From: Albugo candida
Taxonomy: Eukaryota; Oomycota; Peronosporomycetes; Albuginales
Reading direction: 5' to 3'
NCBI GenBank assembly: GCA_040437565.1
Contig: JBDOQK010000007.1
Coordinates: forward strand, 248,001-312,000
DNA: 64,000 nucleotides
This document shows, piece after piece, positions 1 through 10,660 of this stretch. Positions within the stretch are counted from its first letter, which is position 1; each line of letters opens with the position of its first letter. Position numbers and translations under genes: made by a program. Below the pieces are notes generated by a model that had not been told where the DNA came from, made no database searches, and saw only the letters and a program-made list of their open reading frames with translations.

Positions 1-282
1 ATGTACGTGCAAGGGATAGTAAATCACTGGCGATCAAAAGCGAAGAAGCATACTTTTCACCCAGCCGGAAAATCTTTTGTCAAAACGAAGCTGAAGGCTT
101 TGGCAGAGCGCGCTCGTCTTCGCGTACGGGATCGAAAGCTTCTATTGTCTGGCTCCGATCTGGACGATTTGAGGAATCGATCGATGATACAAGTGTTGTC
201 ACCATCCCATTTCGTAGGTCATTCCGATTCTACGCAGCACCTTGAAATTATATCGGAGTCAACTCCGTTGATTAATCAGTGA
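1..282 (+). CDS. 3' end of a gene entering from the left edge, unknown product
   Basis: A frame open from base 1 ends at a stop at 280-282. The 93 residues are basic in the first half (many Lys/Arg) and end in a Ser/Thr-rich tail. I recognise no domain. The first codon is ATG, but this is simply where the window begins, so the real start probably lies outside. The next gene on the other strand ends about 200 bp downstream, so the two would be convergent. It could also be only the last exon of a longer gene. Confidence 0.35.
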   Translation: MYVQGIVNHWRSKAKKHTFHPAGKSFVKTKLKALAERARLRVRDRKLLLSGSDLDDLRNRSMIQVLSPSHFVGHSDSTQHLEIISESTPLINQ

Positions 283-480
283 TTCAAGAATGTATTTGAT
301 GACACATTGCATCTGCCTTTGTCTTTCTATGTATTACGTGGCCTTGACCAAGGGTAGGAATGAATCACAGAATTATTTCAAAGAACAATAGCGCGTTTTC
401 TTCTCGCAATATATTCGGTAAAAACTTTGTAAAAATCGCTGTTACATGGTCATCGCTATCTAAGCAAGAATTCAATCCGG

Positions 481-1602
481 TCAGAAAACTCGTACTTTCG
501 AGAAAAAGCTTGCTTTCTTCCTATTTGTTGGTGGCAACTCTTTCTCGAGCTTTTCCTTCAAAACTTTTTGTCCAAGCTGTGAACAGAATGGCTTTACGTC
601 CTGCTTCAGCACTGCGAGTGTGCTATCTTTGATGGGTTGGAACATAGATCGTTCCGGGCATCCAAGACGTAACTGAGCAAATTTTCGATCCAATGCAGTG
701 CATGAGACCTCAAAAGGTGATCCAGGGGCCAAGAAGTACAGATATATGTTCCATGCATACGCCTTCAAATCATCGCCTATCTTTCGATCCGCTAAATGCT
801 CGAACCGTAAAATATGATGAGTGCACTTGAGATTCTCCGCTTTGAATTCTATCAGAATATGAAAACAACTTTGACAAAACGTTCACGAAAATATGCATTT
901 ACTGTTTTCCAAGTACTCCAGCATTTCTTGAAACAAAATTTTGTCGTTCAAAATCTCGTCCAGTGAGTACTCGCTGGATGAGTTAATGCGCTCTTCTGTT
1001 AAAACTATTTTTGTTGGCAGATCATTATCAAAAGCCGCATCTTCAAGTGTATCCGTGCTCATCTTTTCAAGTGCTGCACGAAATACTGATTCCATATCTT
1101 TGAATTGAGGCGACTTCAAAAATCTGCCCAATGTATCCTTTTGAAGTGTCTTCACAGCATCTTTGACAGCAACTTCAAACAAATTTTGACGATAAACTCC
1201 AGGAAATTTCAAGCGTTCCATTGTGATCAATCGATCTTCCGATGGTAAGCTTACTTCACTAGGGGAATTAGTAGATAGAAATTCGGCCCATATAGTCTCT
1301 GCTAGGTTCTTGCATGTTACGGCGGCTTCGGGATCTCGAAAGTCGAGAATGGCACATTGATCCTTAAATTTATCAACGGCCATAAAGAAATTCAAATTCT
1401 CAGCACAGTACTATCAATACGATAAAAACAATGAGTAGATCGCAGTCAGTAAAATTTATAAGCATACTTGTTTTTGACAAAAGTCTAAGAGATAACCGCA
1501 TGAAATCGGATTTTGCACAATGTCGTCAATGGATAAATCCCGTCCTTTTTCGTCAAGTACACGTAGCAGACTCTCAATCTCATTCTTCCCTGTTCTAGAC
1601 AT
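481..1602 (-). CDS. Tandem RGS-domain protein (regulator of G-protein signalling)
   Basis: RGS domains bind G-alpha-GTP and speed GTP hydrolysis at the plasma membrane. Three exons fit: 1602-1468, 1410 to about 890, and about 845 to the stop at 481-483. The first intron is 57 bp with GT-AG ends. RGS box 1 starts at the end of exon 1 (LLDFCQKQ), continues as YCAENLNFFMAVDKF in exon 2 and ends near LGRFLKSPQF. Box 2 starts with ILFQEMLEYLEN at the end of exon 2 and continues after splicing as KAENLKCTHHILRFEHL in exon 3, ending in the basic tail NRKKASFF. The start ATG at 1602-1600 is the first in frame. Which G-alpha it acts on, and whether both boxes are active, cannot be told. The tandem layout is the notable point. 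Confidence 0.8.
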
Positions 1603-2091
1603 CCCAACTCTGTCTATGCCTTGAGCGATTCAAAACACTACTTCTCAACGAGTTTTATCTCGTGACGGTTCGGCTTGATTGACGTTTCAAAACTTCGATC
1701 AAGTTTTTTTTATGCATTATAAGCGCAATTTTCTCATGGATGGTTAGTGTTGACAGGACTAGGAATGTGGTAGATGAACGATAGTGGTAATGGCCTTTCA
1801 CAAGCTTTTCTAATTGCAGGCCAAGATTTGCTTTGACTTGTGTCAGATTGATATCACTCGTTAGGACTGTTCATTATGAGAACATTAATCTAGGTAATGA
1901 TACTAATTTTGAAACGATTGGGTTGATCGTTAATGTCAGATTAATCGCTCGCGCAACATGAACTTTGATACACCTTTTCTTAGTTTAGGAACCGATGCGT
2001 GGACTGGTAGACCGCACCATATTTGCTCTAAAGAGGTCAGTCACTATGATCGGATTGCTGTTCTTCCCAACTCAGCTTCTGCTGCCAGTCG
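1603..2091. other. Intergenic region between divergent RGS and CRT-like genes
   Basis: This stretch separates the start of the minus-strand RGS gene from the first convincing codon of the plus-strand transporter. It should hold both promoters. An ATG at 1995 opens a short frame that could be the first transporter exon, but the splice joining it is unclear. I see no RNA gene, repeat or clear core-promoter motif. Confidence 0.4.
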
Positions 2092-3718
2092 TTGATGGTC
2101 ATCTCAGTCATTTTTTTACTGATTTTAACCATGACTTCGGAGCGAGTGTTGTTCAAATTTATTGTCGATCGAATGGAATCCTATCGGTACAATTTATTCT
2201 TTACAAATGCGGCGAATTTTATAATGATTGCGAATTCACGCAGCTACTTTCTGAGCCAGTTGATGACGTTCGTATATATCCCTCCCTTGTTTTGTATTGT
2301 TGGCGTCAAAGCTACTCGTGAAGTAAGTTTACAACGCAGAAATTATTATAGAAGCAATCCGTGGATGCTCTACAGGATCTATTAGAGCATGAAATTACCG
2401 ACTTTCCAAAGATTCGATTTTTTTACATGGGACTTCTGGATTTATCGCATGTATTATTCTTGAGATCTCTTTACGATGTACTCTAATCAATATATTCATT
2501 TACTTGTAGTCCGTTCTGATGTTTTTGGCAGGAGGCAACATCGCTCCGACTCTAACCGTTTTATTATTACAAGCGTCATTCCCACTTTCCACAGTCTTTG
2601 CAATGATTATGAATAATCGAATTTGGTACGTACCATTGGAAAGAGGTTCATGATCGGTGTCCAAAGGTTCCTTCACAGGTATTCCCGAGTTCATCTCATT
2701 GGAGCCGCTGTCATCACCTTGGGCATCGGATGCCTTTTCCTCCCGTCGAGTTTAATGTACAGCTAATTACACACATCGATTATGGTATGGCCGGGTAGAA
2801 CTTGCAACGCTACGTTTTTCTAGACTTGACAGCCCGAATTCACTGGAGCAGATAGACTTTACCAACAGGTAGTTTAAGCTTTTTTACCGTCCACCAAGCC
2901 CATGATGTCTTGACATCTAGTATTACAGACTAATCTACTTGGCCGCCATGATACCGGGATCAGCGTCTATTCTTTACAAAGAATACGCCATTCGAGATCA
3001 ACCTATGGATATGGTTTATCTCAACACCTGGGTATCAGTATATCAATTTGTGGGTGGCTTATTGCTTGCCCCGATTATTCTTGATCTAGATGTAAGTGGT
3101 CCAAGGCATCAATGGCTGCTACGTTGACATCGCAAATCTCTTTTTGTTAGATATTGCACTACCACCAAAAGTTGAGTGGGTTAGAGTGTCTCATTAATGA
3201 AGACAGCGAAGGTAGCACCGATAATTGCCGTGTAAGTCTTCCTTGGTCCCCTTTGCAATTTGAACATTGATATAACTGTGTTCCTAGTTTGGCCTGGTGC
3301 TTTTGCTTCTCTTCATAGTTTGTGGAGTCTCCGTGAATTTATTATTAATCAAGCTTGTCAAGCTTACGAGGTAAGAAAATCAAAGCCCAACTTGCTTTGT
3401 ACCTCAATGAGCGAATGCTGAAATGTCATCGCTAGCATTTCTGTAACGAATACGACGACTATAGCTGCATTTATATGTTCCTTCGGTGCACTCTTGACGT
3501 ATGAGATGACTCCGAGAATTATAGAACTCATCCCAACACCATATTGGACAAAAGCAGCAACTGCTGACGTTGTTATAGCGTCTATTGTGATCGCAATTGG
3601 GCGCATTTTGTATCACTGGTACCCAGAACCCGAAGTAGAGGCAATCACCAATTCAGCAGCGGATAAAGAAAGCGAGTTGTTATTACAGGACTCAGAGGCA
3701 GGAATGAAATATATGTGA
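2092..3718 (+). CDS. CRT-like (chloroquine-resistance-transporter-like) membrane transporter
   Basis: This is a multi-pass protein of the drug/metabolite transporter superfamily, related to Plasmodium CRT and plant CLT proteins, which move small solutes across vacuolar or plastid membranes. Readable exons in order: SERVLFKFIVDRMESYR (intron 2187-2243) YFLSQLMTFVYIPPLF; FPKIRFFYMGLLDLSHV; LAGGNIAPTLTVLLLQASFP; a helix with IGAAVITLGIG; IPGSASILYKEYAIRD; FGLVLLLLFIVCG; SISVTNTTTIAAFICSFGAL; and a C-terminal helix before an acidic tail ending at 3716-3718. The segment around ILYKEYA is the usual CRT hallmark region. The substrate is unknown. The 5' end is uncertain: ATG 2092, ATG 2128 or an exon starting at 1995 are all possible. 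The Sel1 gene starts 73 bp downstream. Confidence 0.8.
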
Positions 3719-3791
3719 TCGTATTTTAAGCGTAAGCATTCTATCTTCTTGTCCGCGATTAAAGTGTGACACAAATTTCGGCAGTATTAGG

Positions 3792-5142
3792 ATGTTACGA
3801 CGATCGATTCAATTCTGGCAACGGAATAGTGCGTCATATAATGCTCGGAAAGGAATCATCAACGAAGTAATGATGTTTACATGGCTTCGATACTGTCTCT
3901 TTGATGAATAATTCTTGATACATCAGGAATTTGCGAATGTGCTGCATCAAATACGCAATTTGACACCTATTGAGACCATTCCCGTAACTACTCTCTATCT
4001 TTGACAGAGCGTAGGCTCATGTCATGCAACTACTTTTTAGATGGAACTGGACACGCCAATTATCATGGAAGCGTTACCATCAGCGATCAAGCTTGGCAGT
4101 CTCGGCAACTTGATGTACGAAAACGCCGATAATAATGAACGACGAATTGAGTGGGCTCTATATTTGTGGAAATTAGCAATGGAAAAAGCTAGTCACAATG
4201 TTTATTATCTTAATTGTAGCCTCCTGAAATGTACTGCTTTAGGGTAATGATCATGCCAAGTACAATTATGCCAGTTGCTTGAGAAAGATTCATGGAGGTA
4301 TCTGGTAGAGTATTCTACGATAGGATCAGCTTTTATTGTGACCATTCTTATTCATTTTAGAAAAAAGCAAATCATCAAAAGAGATCGTGAAACATTTCCG
4401 AGAAGTAAGAGTTGAATGGAGTGATTGTGTCCCATGTTTATGGTTGTAATTGTCTCAGCTCGCCAATAAAGGACATCCACTCGGTACCCTTTCCTATGCG
4501 GATGCATTGAGTGAAGGCGATGGCGTAAAAAAAGATGAAGAAGAAGCGTTCACATTGTATCAACGATGCGCAAAACATGGACTGCGTAATGCTTTCTTTA
4601 AACTGGCATCGCTCTATGCAAGAGGCATTGGCACAACCAAGGTTTACACCAGACGGGTTGATGAACTAATGTGCTAACTTGCGTGAAAGGATCTTGGAGC
4701 GGCGCTGCATTGGTACCATAAAGCTGCAGAGATCGGCGATCCGGTGGCCATGTCACGCCTTGGAGACATTTATTCTATGGGAACGGACGTGCAAAAAGAC
4801 ATTAAAAGAGCCATCTCGCATTACGAAGCAGCAGCCAAACTTGACGATATTTCGGCACAGTATAATTATGCAGTGTTGCTTATAACAGGCGGCGAAATTC
4901 CCACAAACTACCGCCTTGCAGAAACCCTATTCTATCGAGCTGCGACAAAAGGCCATGTACCTGCAATGGTTAATTTAGCTCAGCTTTATCGTCAAGGATA
5001 CGGTTCAGTTCCTAAAAGTCTTGAGTTGGCCGTGAAATGGCTCAAACTGGCTGCGCCGTACGATCCGAATGCTAAAGAGCTGCTGAAAAGATCTGAAGAT
5101 ACCTTACTGGCTAAAATGCATACAAATGCTTCCAAGAAGTAA
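3792..5142 (+). CDS. Sel1-like repeat protein, probably mitochondrial
   Basis: The start ATG at 3792 gives MLRRSIQFWQRN, a basic, acid-free leader of mitochondrial-presequence type (inference). After a few short introns the body is a chain of Sel1-like (TPR-type) alpha-solenoid repeats, for example GHPLGTLSYADALSEGDGV, AFFKLASLYARGIGT, AMSRLGDIYSMGTDV and AMVNLAQLYRQGYGS, each with the A..LG..Y..G pattern. The last exon is open from about 4690 to the stop at 5140-5142. Such proteins act as scaffolds in protein quality control or signalling; no partner can be read from the sequence. It lies head-to-tail between the CRT-like gene and the TBC/myotubularin fusion, whose coding sequence may start only about 50 bp further on. 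Confidence 0.82.
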
Positions 5143-5190
5143 CCTGATTGGACATAATAAACTCCAAGATACGCAAAGTCTCACAAAATC

Positions 5191-8100
5191 TATGTCATCT
5201 GTTGTCTCAATGAACGACGCNNNNNNNNNNNNNNNNNNNNNNNNNNNNNNNNNNNNNNNNNNNNNNNNNNNNNNNNNNNNNNNNNNNNNNNNNNNNNNNN
5301 NNNNNNNNNNNNNNNNNNNNATCACCACAAAATTGTCCTGACATCAAGGATCCAAAGTCTGATACTTTGGAAGACAATTCGGATGAAATTGAGATTGGGA
5401 CGGATGACATTGCAACGAGGAAAAGCTGTGAATTACATAGCAATGAACAATTACTCTATGAAATTAATACAGATTTGAATCGGTTGTACCCAACAGGAAA
5501 CGAGACGTTTTTCCAATGTAACAAAACTTATCTCGATTTATTGCGGAACGTATTATTTATTTGGTGCAGATTACACTCTGACGTTTCCTACCGGCAGGGA
5601 ATGCACGACGTAGCTGCAGTCGTTTTGTATTCATTCTTAATACCTTCTCCGTGCCAAAGGGAATTCGCGGACAAAGTGCATGAGGAACATTTGTCAGGAG
5701 ATTCTGAAAATTCACGGGAAGATAGCTCGATGAATTTCGCGGAAAAAGGAGACAAAGTGTGGACGAGGGAAGCTCTAGACACCTCCCCTATTGATATAAT
5801 CGATTTAGAAGTCAACACATACCTTACATTTGAGTCAATTATGGTATACATGAAACCATTCTACTACATTCAGTCCAAGTCGCATCAACCTCTCCGATCA
5901 AATAATAATGATACCAACCAGAAAACCTCACCGAGTCTTGAAACTGAGGTCGCACATAGCATACAAAGTTTACAAGAAACGGAAACAAATTCAGCAATCT
6001 TTGCGGATGCTCTTTCAGAGGAAGAGAAGGATGAAAATAAGGAGAATCTTTTTGAGACTTCTGAAAAGCCTTTTCCCACGTTTATTGAGAAAGAATCACA
6101 AGCAGGCCAACTTCCATTGCACAAATTATGCAATCATATTCAATACGAATTATTGCAGCGCACAGACCCACAACTCTTTTATCATTTGCGCAATTTGGAG
6201 ATTATTCCGATAACATACTGCTTGCGATGGGTTCGTTTGTTACTGGCGCGCGAATTCACACTAGATCAAGTTCTAAAGATATGGAATGCTTTCATACTAG
6301 ATGACACTCGTCCACCCATACAGTCGTGGCCCGACTCGATTGCTATAGACACCTTGAGGCTAGATGCCTCAAACGATCAAGACACATCCTGGCTTGGATT
6401 TCCTCTGCTTCGATACGTATGCGTTGCAAAATTATTGAAGCTATCTCCTCGACTTCGAGAAAAAGATAATACGGGCTGTCTTCGGCTGCTGATGCATACC
6501 CACGCGGAAGACGATGACATCAGTGCTCATGCGTTGATTAAGCTTGCAAAACGATTACAAAATCCGATGATAGAAGCGAGCCTTACAAATGCGCCACATG
6601 AAGATACGATTGATGTTGTGTGCTTCGATGAAGGAAGCTTGGGAATTATTCTAACGGCTACCCAGAAGCCTCATAGCCACCGACTAGCAGTCAAAGGCTT
6701 CACCGAAGGACACTATCCTCAAAACTTGGGCCAAGCCGAGGCGAGCGGTAAAGTGAAAGTCGGTGACTTGCTCGAATCTGTCAATGGAGTCTCAATGGAA
6801 AACATAAGCACCGAAGAGATCAAGCGCCATTTGGAATTAGTTGGACGTCCAGTTTACATCGCATTTCGCCACCTTGCTGATCCTGAAATCACTTTTTTCG
6901 ACGACCTCGTTATCGAACCAAAAGAAGAAATTTCGATTTTGAGCAGCAATCAACAGGCAACAGCGGAATTAAAGCCGCATCTATTGCCTGGTGAAATGTG
7001 CTACGCGCATGTGAGAGCAGGCATCAAACACTCCACACTCACAAATCAAGGCATATTTCTATCACACTATGAGCCAGGCAAGATTTTCGTTACCAATTAC
7101 CGCTGTTGCTTCCTGCAGGCCATAAGCAATCACCGTGTGGGCTGGCAGGTACCTGTTTTATCGATCATATCACTTAAAAGCGCTGAGAAACCCACGCCGA
7201 CGTCGCGTAGTGGGACCGCTTTCGGACACGCTCAAGCAGTATTGGGATTCAGCACCACAGAGGCCTCCTCTTTGAAAATCATTATTCGCTGCAAAGACAG
7301 TCAAATTGGTCGTTTTTTGCTCGAAGATGAAGCAGAATACTCGAAAATTATGAAATGTCTCAACTATCTGGCTTTCCCATCCAATTTGCTGGATGCATTT
7401 TGTTTCTCATATGTGCCCAAAGTCGCACCATCCGATCTGGCTCCCTTTGATATACGTCACGATTATCAGCGCATTGGACTATTGGACGTACCTGAACGTC
7501 TACGATGCATCGACCAAACAGCACAATACGAGCTATGCAAAACGTACCCACAACATCTTGTCGTACCAGTTGATTTATCGGATCAAAAAATTAAATCGGC
7601 CGCTTCATTTCGATCTCTGAATCGATTACCCGTTGTTTCCTGGATGCATCCTGGCAATAAAGCAACAATATGCCGATCAAGTCAACCGATGGTGGGGCTC
7701 AAATCGACTCGCTGCAATCAAGATGAACAGTTAGTACGCTTATTGTGTTCTACCGATGCCAGCAGCAAATATGTGATAATGGATGCACGAAGTCAGCTGG
7801 CAGCAGTGGGTAATAAAGCAATGGGCAAAGGGACAGAGTTATCCAGTAATTATCGAGGATCAACGATAACATTTATGAATATCGAAAACATTCATACCAT
7901 GCGACAAAGCTTTGATGCATTGGTCTCCATTTTTAATGCCCAAAAGGATACAGGATCTGTCAGTATGTATGGCCAAATTGAGGCTTCAGGATGGCTTCGT
8001 CATGTGCGACTCATTCTTAAAGCTTCATTGGAAATAGCCCAGCACGTTCATGGTGGCGTGTCTGTGCTCACGCACTGCAGTGACGGATGGGATCGAACGT

Positions 8101-8749
8101 CGAAAATGGTCTCTATAGCAGAACTCATGTTGGACCCATTCTATCGCACTTTCAAAGGGTTTCAAGTCTTGATTGAGAAAGAGTGGTGTAGTTTTGGTCA
8201 TCCTTTCGCTACACGCTACGGACATGGACGAAGTGATACCAGTAACGACCAACGCTCTCCTATCTTTCTCATGTTTTTGGATTGTGTATGGCAGCTACTC
8301 CGTCAATATCCAACGTTTTTCGAGTTTACAGACAAATTTCTAGTCGCTCTTGCCGATCACGTGCATTCATGCAAGTATGGGACGTTCCTGATGGATTGTG
8401 AAAAGCAGCGGTGCGCTTTCGTTTGTGTTGTCACTCACAGGATACTTATCTCTACGGTGTATAGGAAGGAGCTCCTGTCTAAATATCGCGTTTGTCCGGT
8501 TTGGAGTGAGCTCAATGGGCACAATGAGCAGTTTGTCAATCCATTATACTCTTCCTCGCAGGAAGCGCCTGGATTTCTCGCGCCCAATACGTTTTCCAAG
8601 AATATCAAGTAACGTATTCGCTTGCTTCAGCGTTAGTGACAAAGGCCAAACGCTGACACTGTTTTCTTCCTTGTAGATTATGGAAAGGATACTTTTGTCG
8701 ATTCGATTCGACTCTCGTGCCACCTGTTCAACCCGTGGTATACTACTGA
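5191..8749 (+). CDS. TBC Rab-GAP / PDZ / GRAM / myotubularin phosphatase fusion
   Basis: One long exon runs unbroken from the gap edge to 8608. An intron at 8609-8676 then joins it to a last exon (LWKGYFCRFDSTL) ending at 8747-8749. Domains, with nucleotide positions: a TBC Rab-GAP domain with both catalytic fingers, INTDLNR (IxxDxxR, near 5463-5483) and YRQGM (YxQ, near 5589); a PDZ-like domain (about 6610-6880, LGIILTA, VGDLLESVNGV); a GRAM/PH-like domain (about 6970-7190); and a myotubularin phosphatase domain (about 7400-8400) with an intact CX5R loop, HCSDGWDRT, at 8073-8099. Family knowledge: TBC domains inactivate Rab GTPases, and myotubularins remove the 3-phosphate from PI3P and PI(3,5)P2 on endosomes. 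The start (ATG 5191) is tentative because a 100-N gap (5221-5320) hides the first part of the TBC domain. Confidence 0.9.
5221..5320. other. Assembly gap, 100 N, no visible flank overlap
   Basis: A run of exactly 100 N, a conventional placeholder length. The bases before and after do not repeat each other, so real sequence is missing here. It lies in the 5' part of the TBC/myotubularin gene and hides its N-terminus. Confidence 0.95.
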
Positions 8750-8926
8750 CTCAGTAGTAGAAGCGCAGGCGTACGCGTGGGTCGTAGTCACGATGTATAG
8801 AAGATCGCTGGTGTGAGGCTGACGTAGGTAGAGCACGGGACATGCAACAGACATTCCGTGGCATTTCACTTCAAGCAAAACTGTAGGAAACACTCTGCTA
8901 TTTTATGTCTCCCGTAAAGCTATACT

Positions 8927-9048
8927 ATTTGTTTTACNNNNNNNNNNNNNNNNNNNNNNNNNNNNNNNNNNNNNNNNNNNNNNNNNNNNNNNNNNNNNNN
9001 NNNNNNNNNNNNNNNNNNNNNNNNNNNNNNNNNNNNNATTTGTTTTAC
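8927..9048. repeat. Gap (8938-9037) with 11-bp flank overlap
   Basis: The 11 bases just before the N run (atttgttttac, 8927-8937) are repeated directly after it (9038-9048). This is what an unmerged contig overlap looks like. The neighbouring gene's stop codon lies in the right copy. Confidence 0.7.
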
Positions 9049-9683
9049 TTCTTTTTGGAAGTACCTTTTCCTCCGAGTGCTTCATACAGAGCTGTTTGCA
9101 GTAAAAGTCGAGCTGTTTCGTTGCTGGGCTGTATACTCAATACTTTAATGGCGCTCGCATAAGCTAGATTCCAACGAGATAGCTTTGCTGCACAAGTTCC
9201 GATACCCAACAACGCGTCCACCATGTATGGTTTTCGTTTCAGCGCACATTGGTAGTGGAGTATAGCCTGTTTGTAATTTCCATCTCGAACTTCCACCATT
9301 CCAAGTTTGCTCCAGACATAGGCGTAATCGGGATATTGCGCCGTAATACGCTTAAGCATCACTCTTGCACTGTGCACGTTACTCGCATTGAGCTGTTGGG
9401 TAGCGTACAAAACTTGCTGCTGGATGTCGCTTCCGTATTCCCCCATCCATTTGCCTTCCAAAATGGCCATCGCATACTGAACTGTAGAAGTGTCTGAGGA
9501 TCGCAAATACTCGAGTAATTGATTCTCATGGGCGCATTGTAAATGTACAATTGAGACAGAAGATGTCGACGATTGCTCCGATGCTTCACTTTCGGTATCG
9601 ATGCTATCCTCTGGATAAATCCGCTTCATTTCCGAGCAGGGAACATGACAGCCATCCTTAAAGCCTTCAAAGAAAAAGAGCAT
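9045..9683 (-). CDS. TPR-repeat protein, unknown role
   Basis: A single-exon frame of 212 residues ends in a lysine tail (GGKGTSKKK) at 9045. The N-terminal third is acidic and Ser-rich. The C-terminal half has three tetratricopeptide repeats: YAYVWSKLGMVEVRDGNYKQ, AILHYQCALKRKPYMVDAL and LAYASAIKVLSIQPSNETA, with the expected W/LG/Y and A/P positions. TPRs are protein-docking modules. I cannot assign a complex. The start ATG at 9683 follows an in-frame open stretch, so an upstream exon is possible. The gene is convergent with the TBC/myotubularin gene. Confidence 0.72.
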   Translation of the reverse strand: MLFFFEGFKDGCHVPCSEMKRIYPEDSIDTESEASEQSSTSSVSIVHLQCAHENQLLEYLRSSDTSTVQYAMAILEGKWMGEYGSDIQQQVLYATQQLNASNVHSARVMLKRITAQYPDYAYVWSKLGMVEVRDGNYKQAILHYQCALKRKPYMVDALLGIGTCAAKLSRWNLAYASAIKVLSIQPSNETARLLLQTALYEALGGKGTSKKK

Positions 9684-9850
9684 CCATGGATGTTTTACCG
9701 GCTACAACGCTCACAGAATCCAAAATAAGAACGGCGCTGATCTCTACAAAGACAAACTTCATACCGAAACAACTTTGCGTTTTTCTATGTTGCTAAGTTC
9801 ATCTTGTGATGCTCGATAGAATTTCCCTCTATCGATTCTTACAGATACTA

Positions 9851-10548
9851 TCATGAATTCCCTGTATGTTGTACATAGCAGGAAGTATTGAAGAACCTGG
9901 ATTTTTTGCCACTGAGCAACATATGATATACGACTTCTGGCATTTTTTTAGCTCGAAGGCGTCTTGTAAAGGTCCATCCACAGACGACTCCGATACCTTG
10001 ACTACCGACATTCAGAACTTCCCCAACTCGGTATTTCATCTCACTAGTTCGTTTCTTTGCGCCAAAAGATCAATTCCATGCAGCAACAATAACCTGAAAC
10101 GTACCTTTGGAAGGTATGCTTCTTGCTTCTTCAGATTTTCAATCAGAGCAACATGTCTCCCGAGCGATCGTAGGGTGGAAAACGCTTCATCAATCCGTTC
10201 ATTCGTTTGCTGATCCACTAGCAGCGACTTTTCTTTTGTATTATCAAATTTTGATCGTACAAGGCGCCTCACAGTCTTCCCCAATGATTCATTGTTTTTT
10301 TCTAAGGCTTGAATCTGTTGCAAGAGATCACGTTCGCGCTTCCAGTCAGTTTGCAACGAAGGATGGGGACTAAGTGTAGCGGAACGAATTGCATTGTACA
10401 AAGACTTCCCATTGTTTAGATTATCTTTCAGCTTGGACGCTGATACACAAAGGTGTCTAGGGTAGTCAAACGGACGAAATCAAAGACGAGTAGATAGCAA
10501 AGATTGGACATGACTGACTCACCGAAACAATGTCGGCACCACTGACAT
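9851..10548 (-). CDS. Coiled-coil protein with C-terminal YccV-like domain
   Basis: Three exons fit cleanly. Exon 1 (from ATG 10548) is MSVVPTLFR, followed by a 66-bp intron at 10457-10522. Exon 2 encodes a charged coiled-coil stretch (ERDLLQQIQALEKNN and following) up to QEAYLPK. A roughly 50-bp intron leads to exon 3, KRTSEMKYRVGEVLN, which continues with GIGVVCGWT and VVYHMLLSGK. The last part resembles the hemimethylated-DNA-binding/YccV-like fold seen in bacterial HspQ and in eukaryotic FBXO21/Clp-adaptor-type proteins, where it takes part in protease or ubiquitin-ligase adaptor functions. A role in proteolysis is inference. It is divergent from CSN1, with 112 bp between the start codons. 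Confidence 0.6.
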
Positions 10549-10660
10549 GATCTAATTCCTATTAACCAATCATAGAGCGTTGTATCATGTATTGTCCAAT
10601 CAGAGCTATACGAAGCAGTTATTTAACCAATCGCACACAATAAAAAGCTCGTAGGAAATC
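10549..10660. promoter_or_regulatory. Short bidirectional promoter with three evenly spaced CCAAT boxes
   Basis: Between the start codons of the YccV-domain gene (-) and CSN1 (+) lie three CCAAT pentamers in the same orientation at 10566-10570, 10596-10600 and 10627-10631, each flanked by A/T plus CA or CG. Their spacing is 30 and 31 bp, about three helical turns. NF-Y (CBF) binds CCAAT, and multiple boxes about 31-33 bp apart are known in cell-cycle promoters. Control of both genes from this array is inference. Confidence 0.55.
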
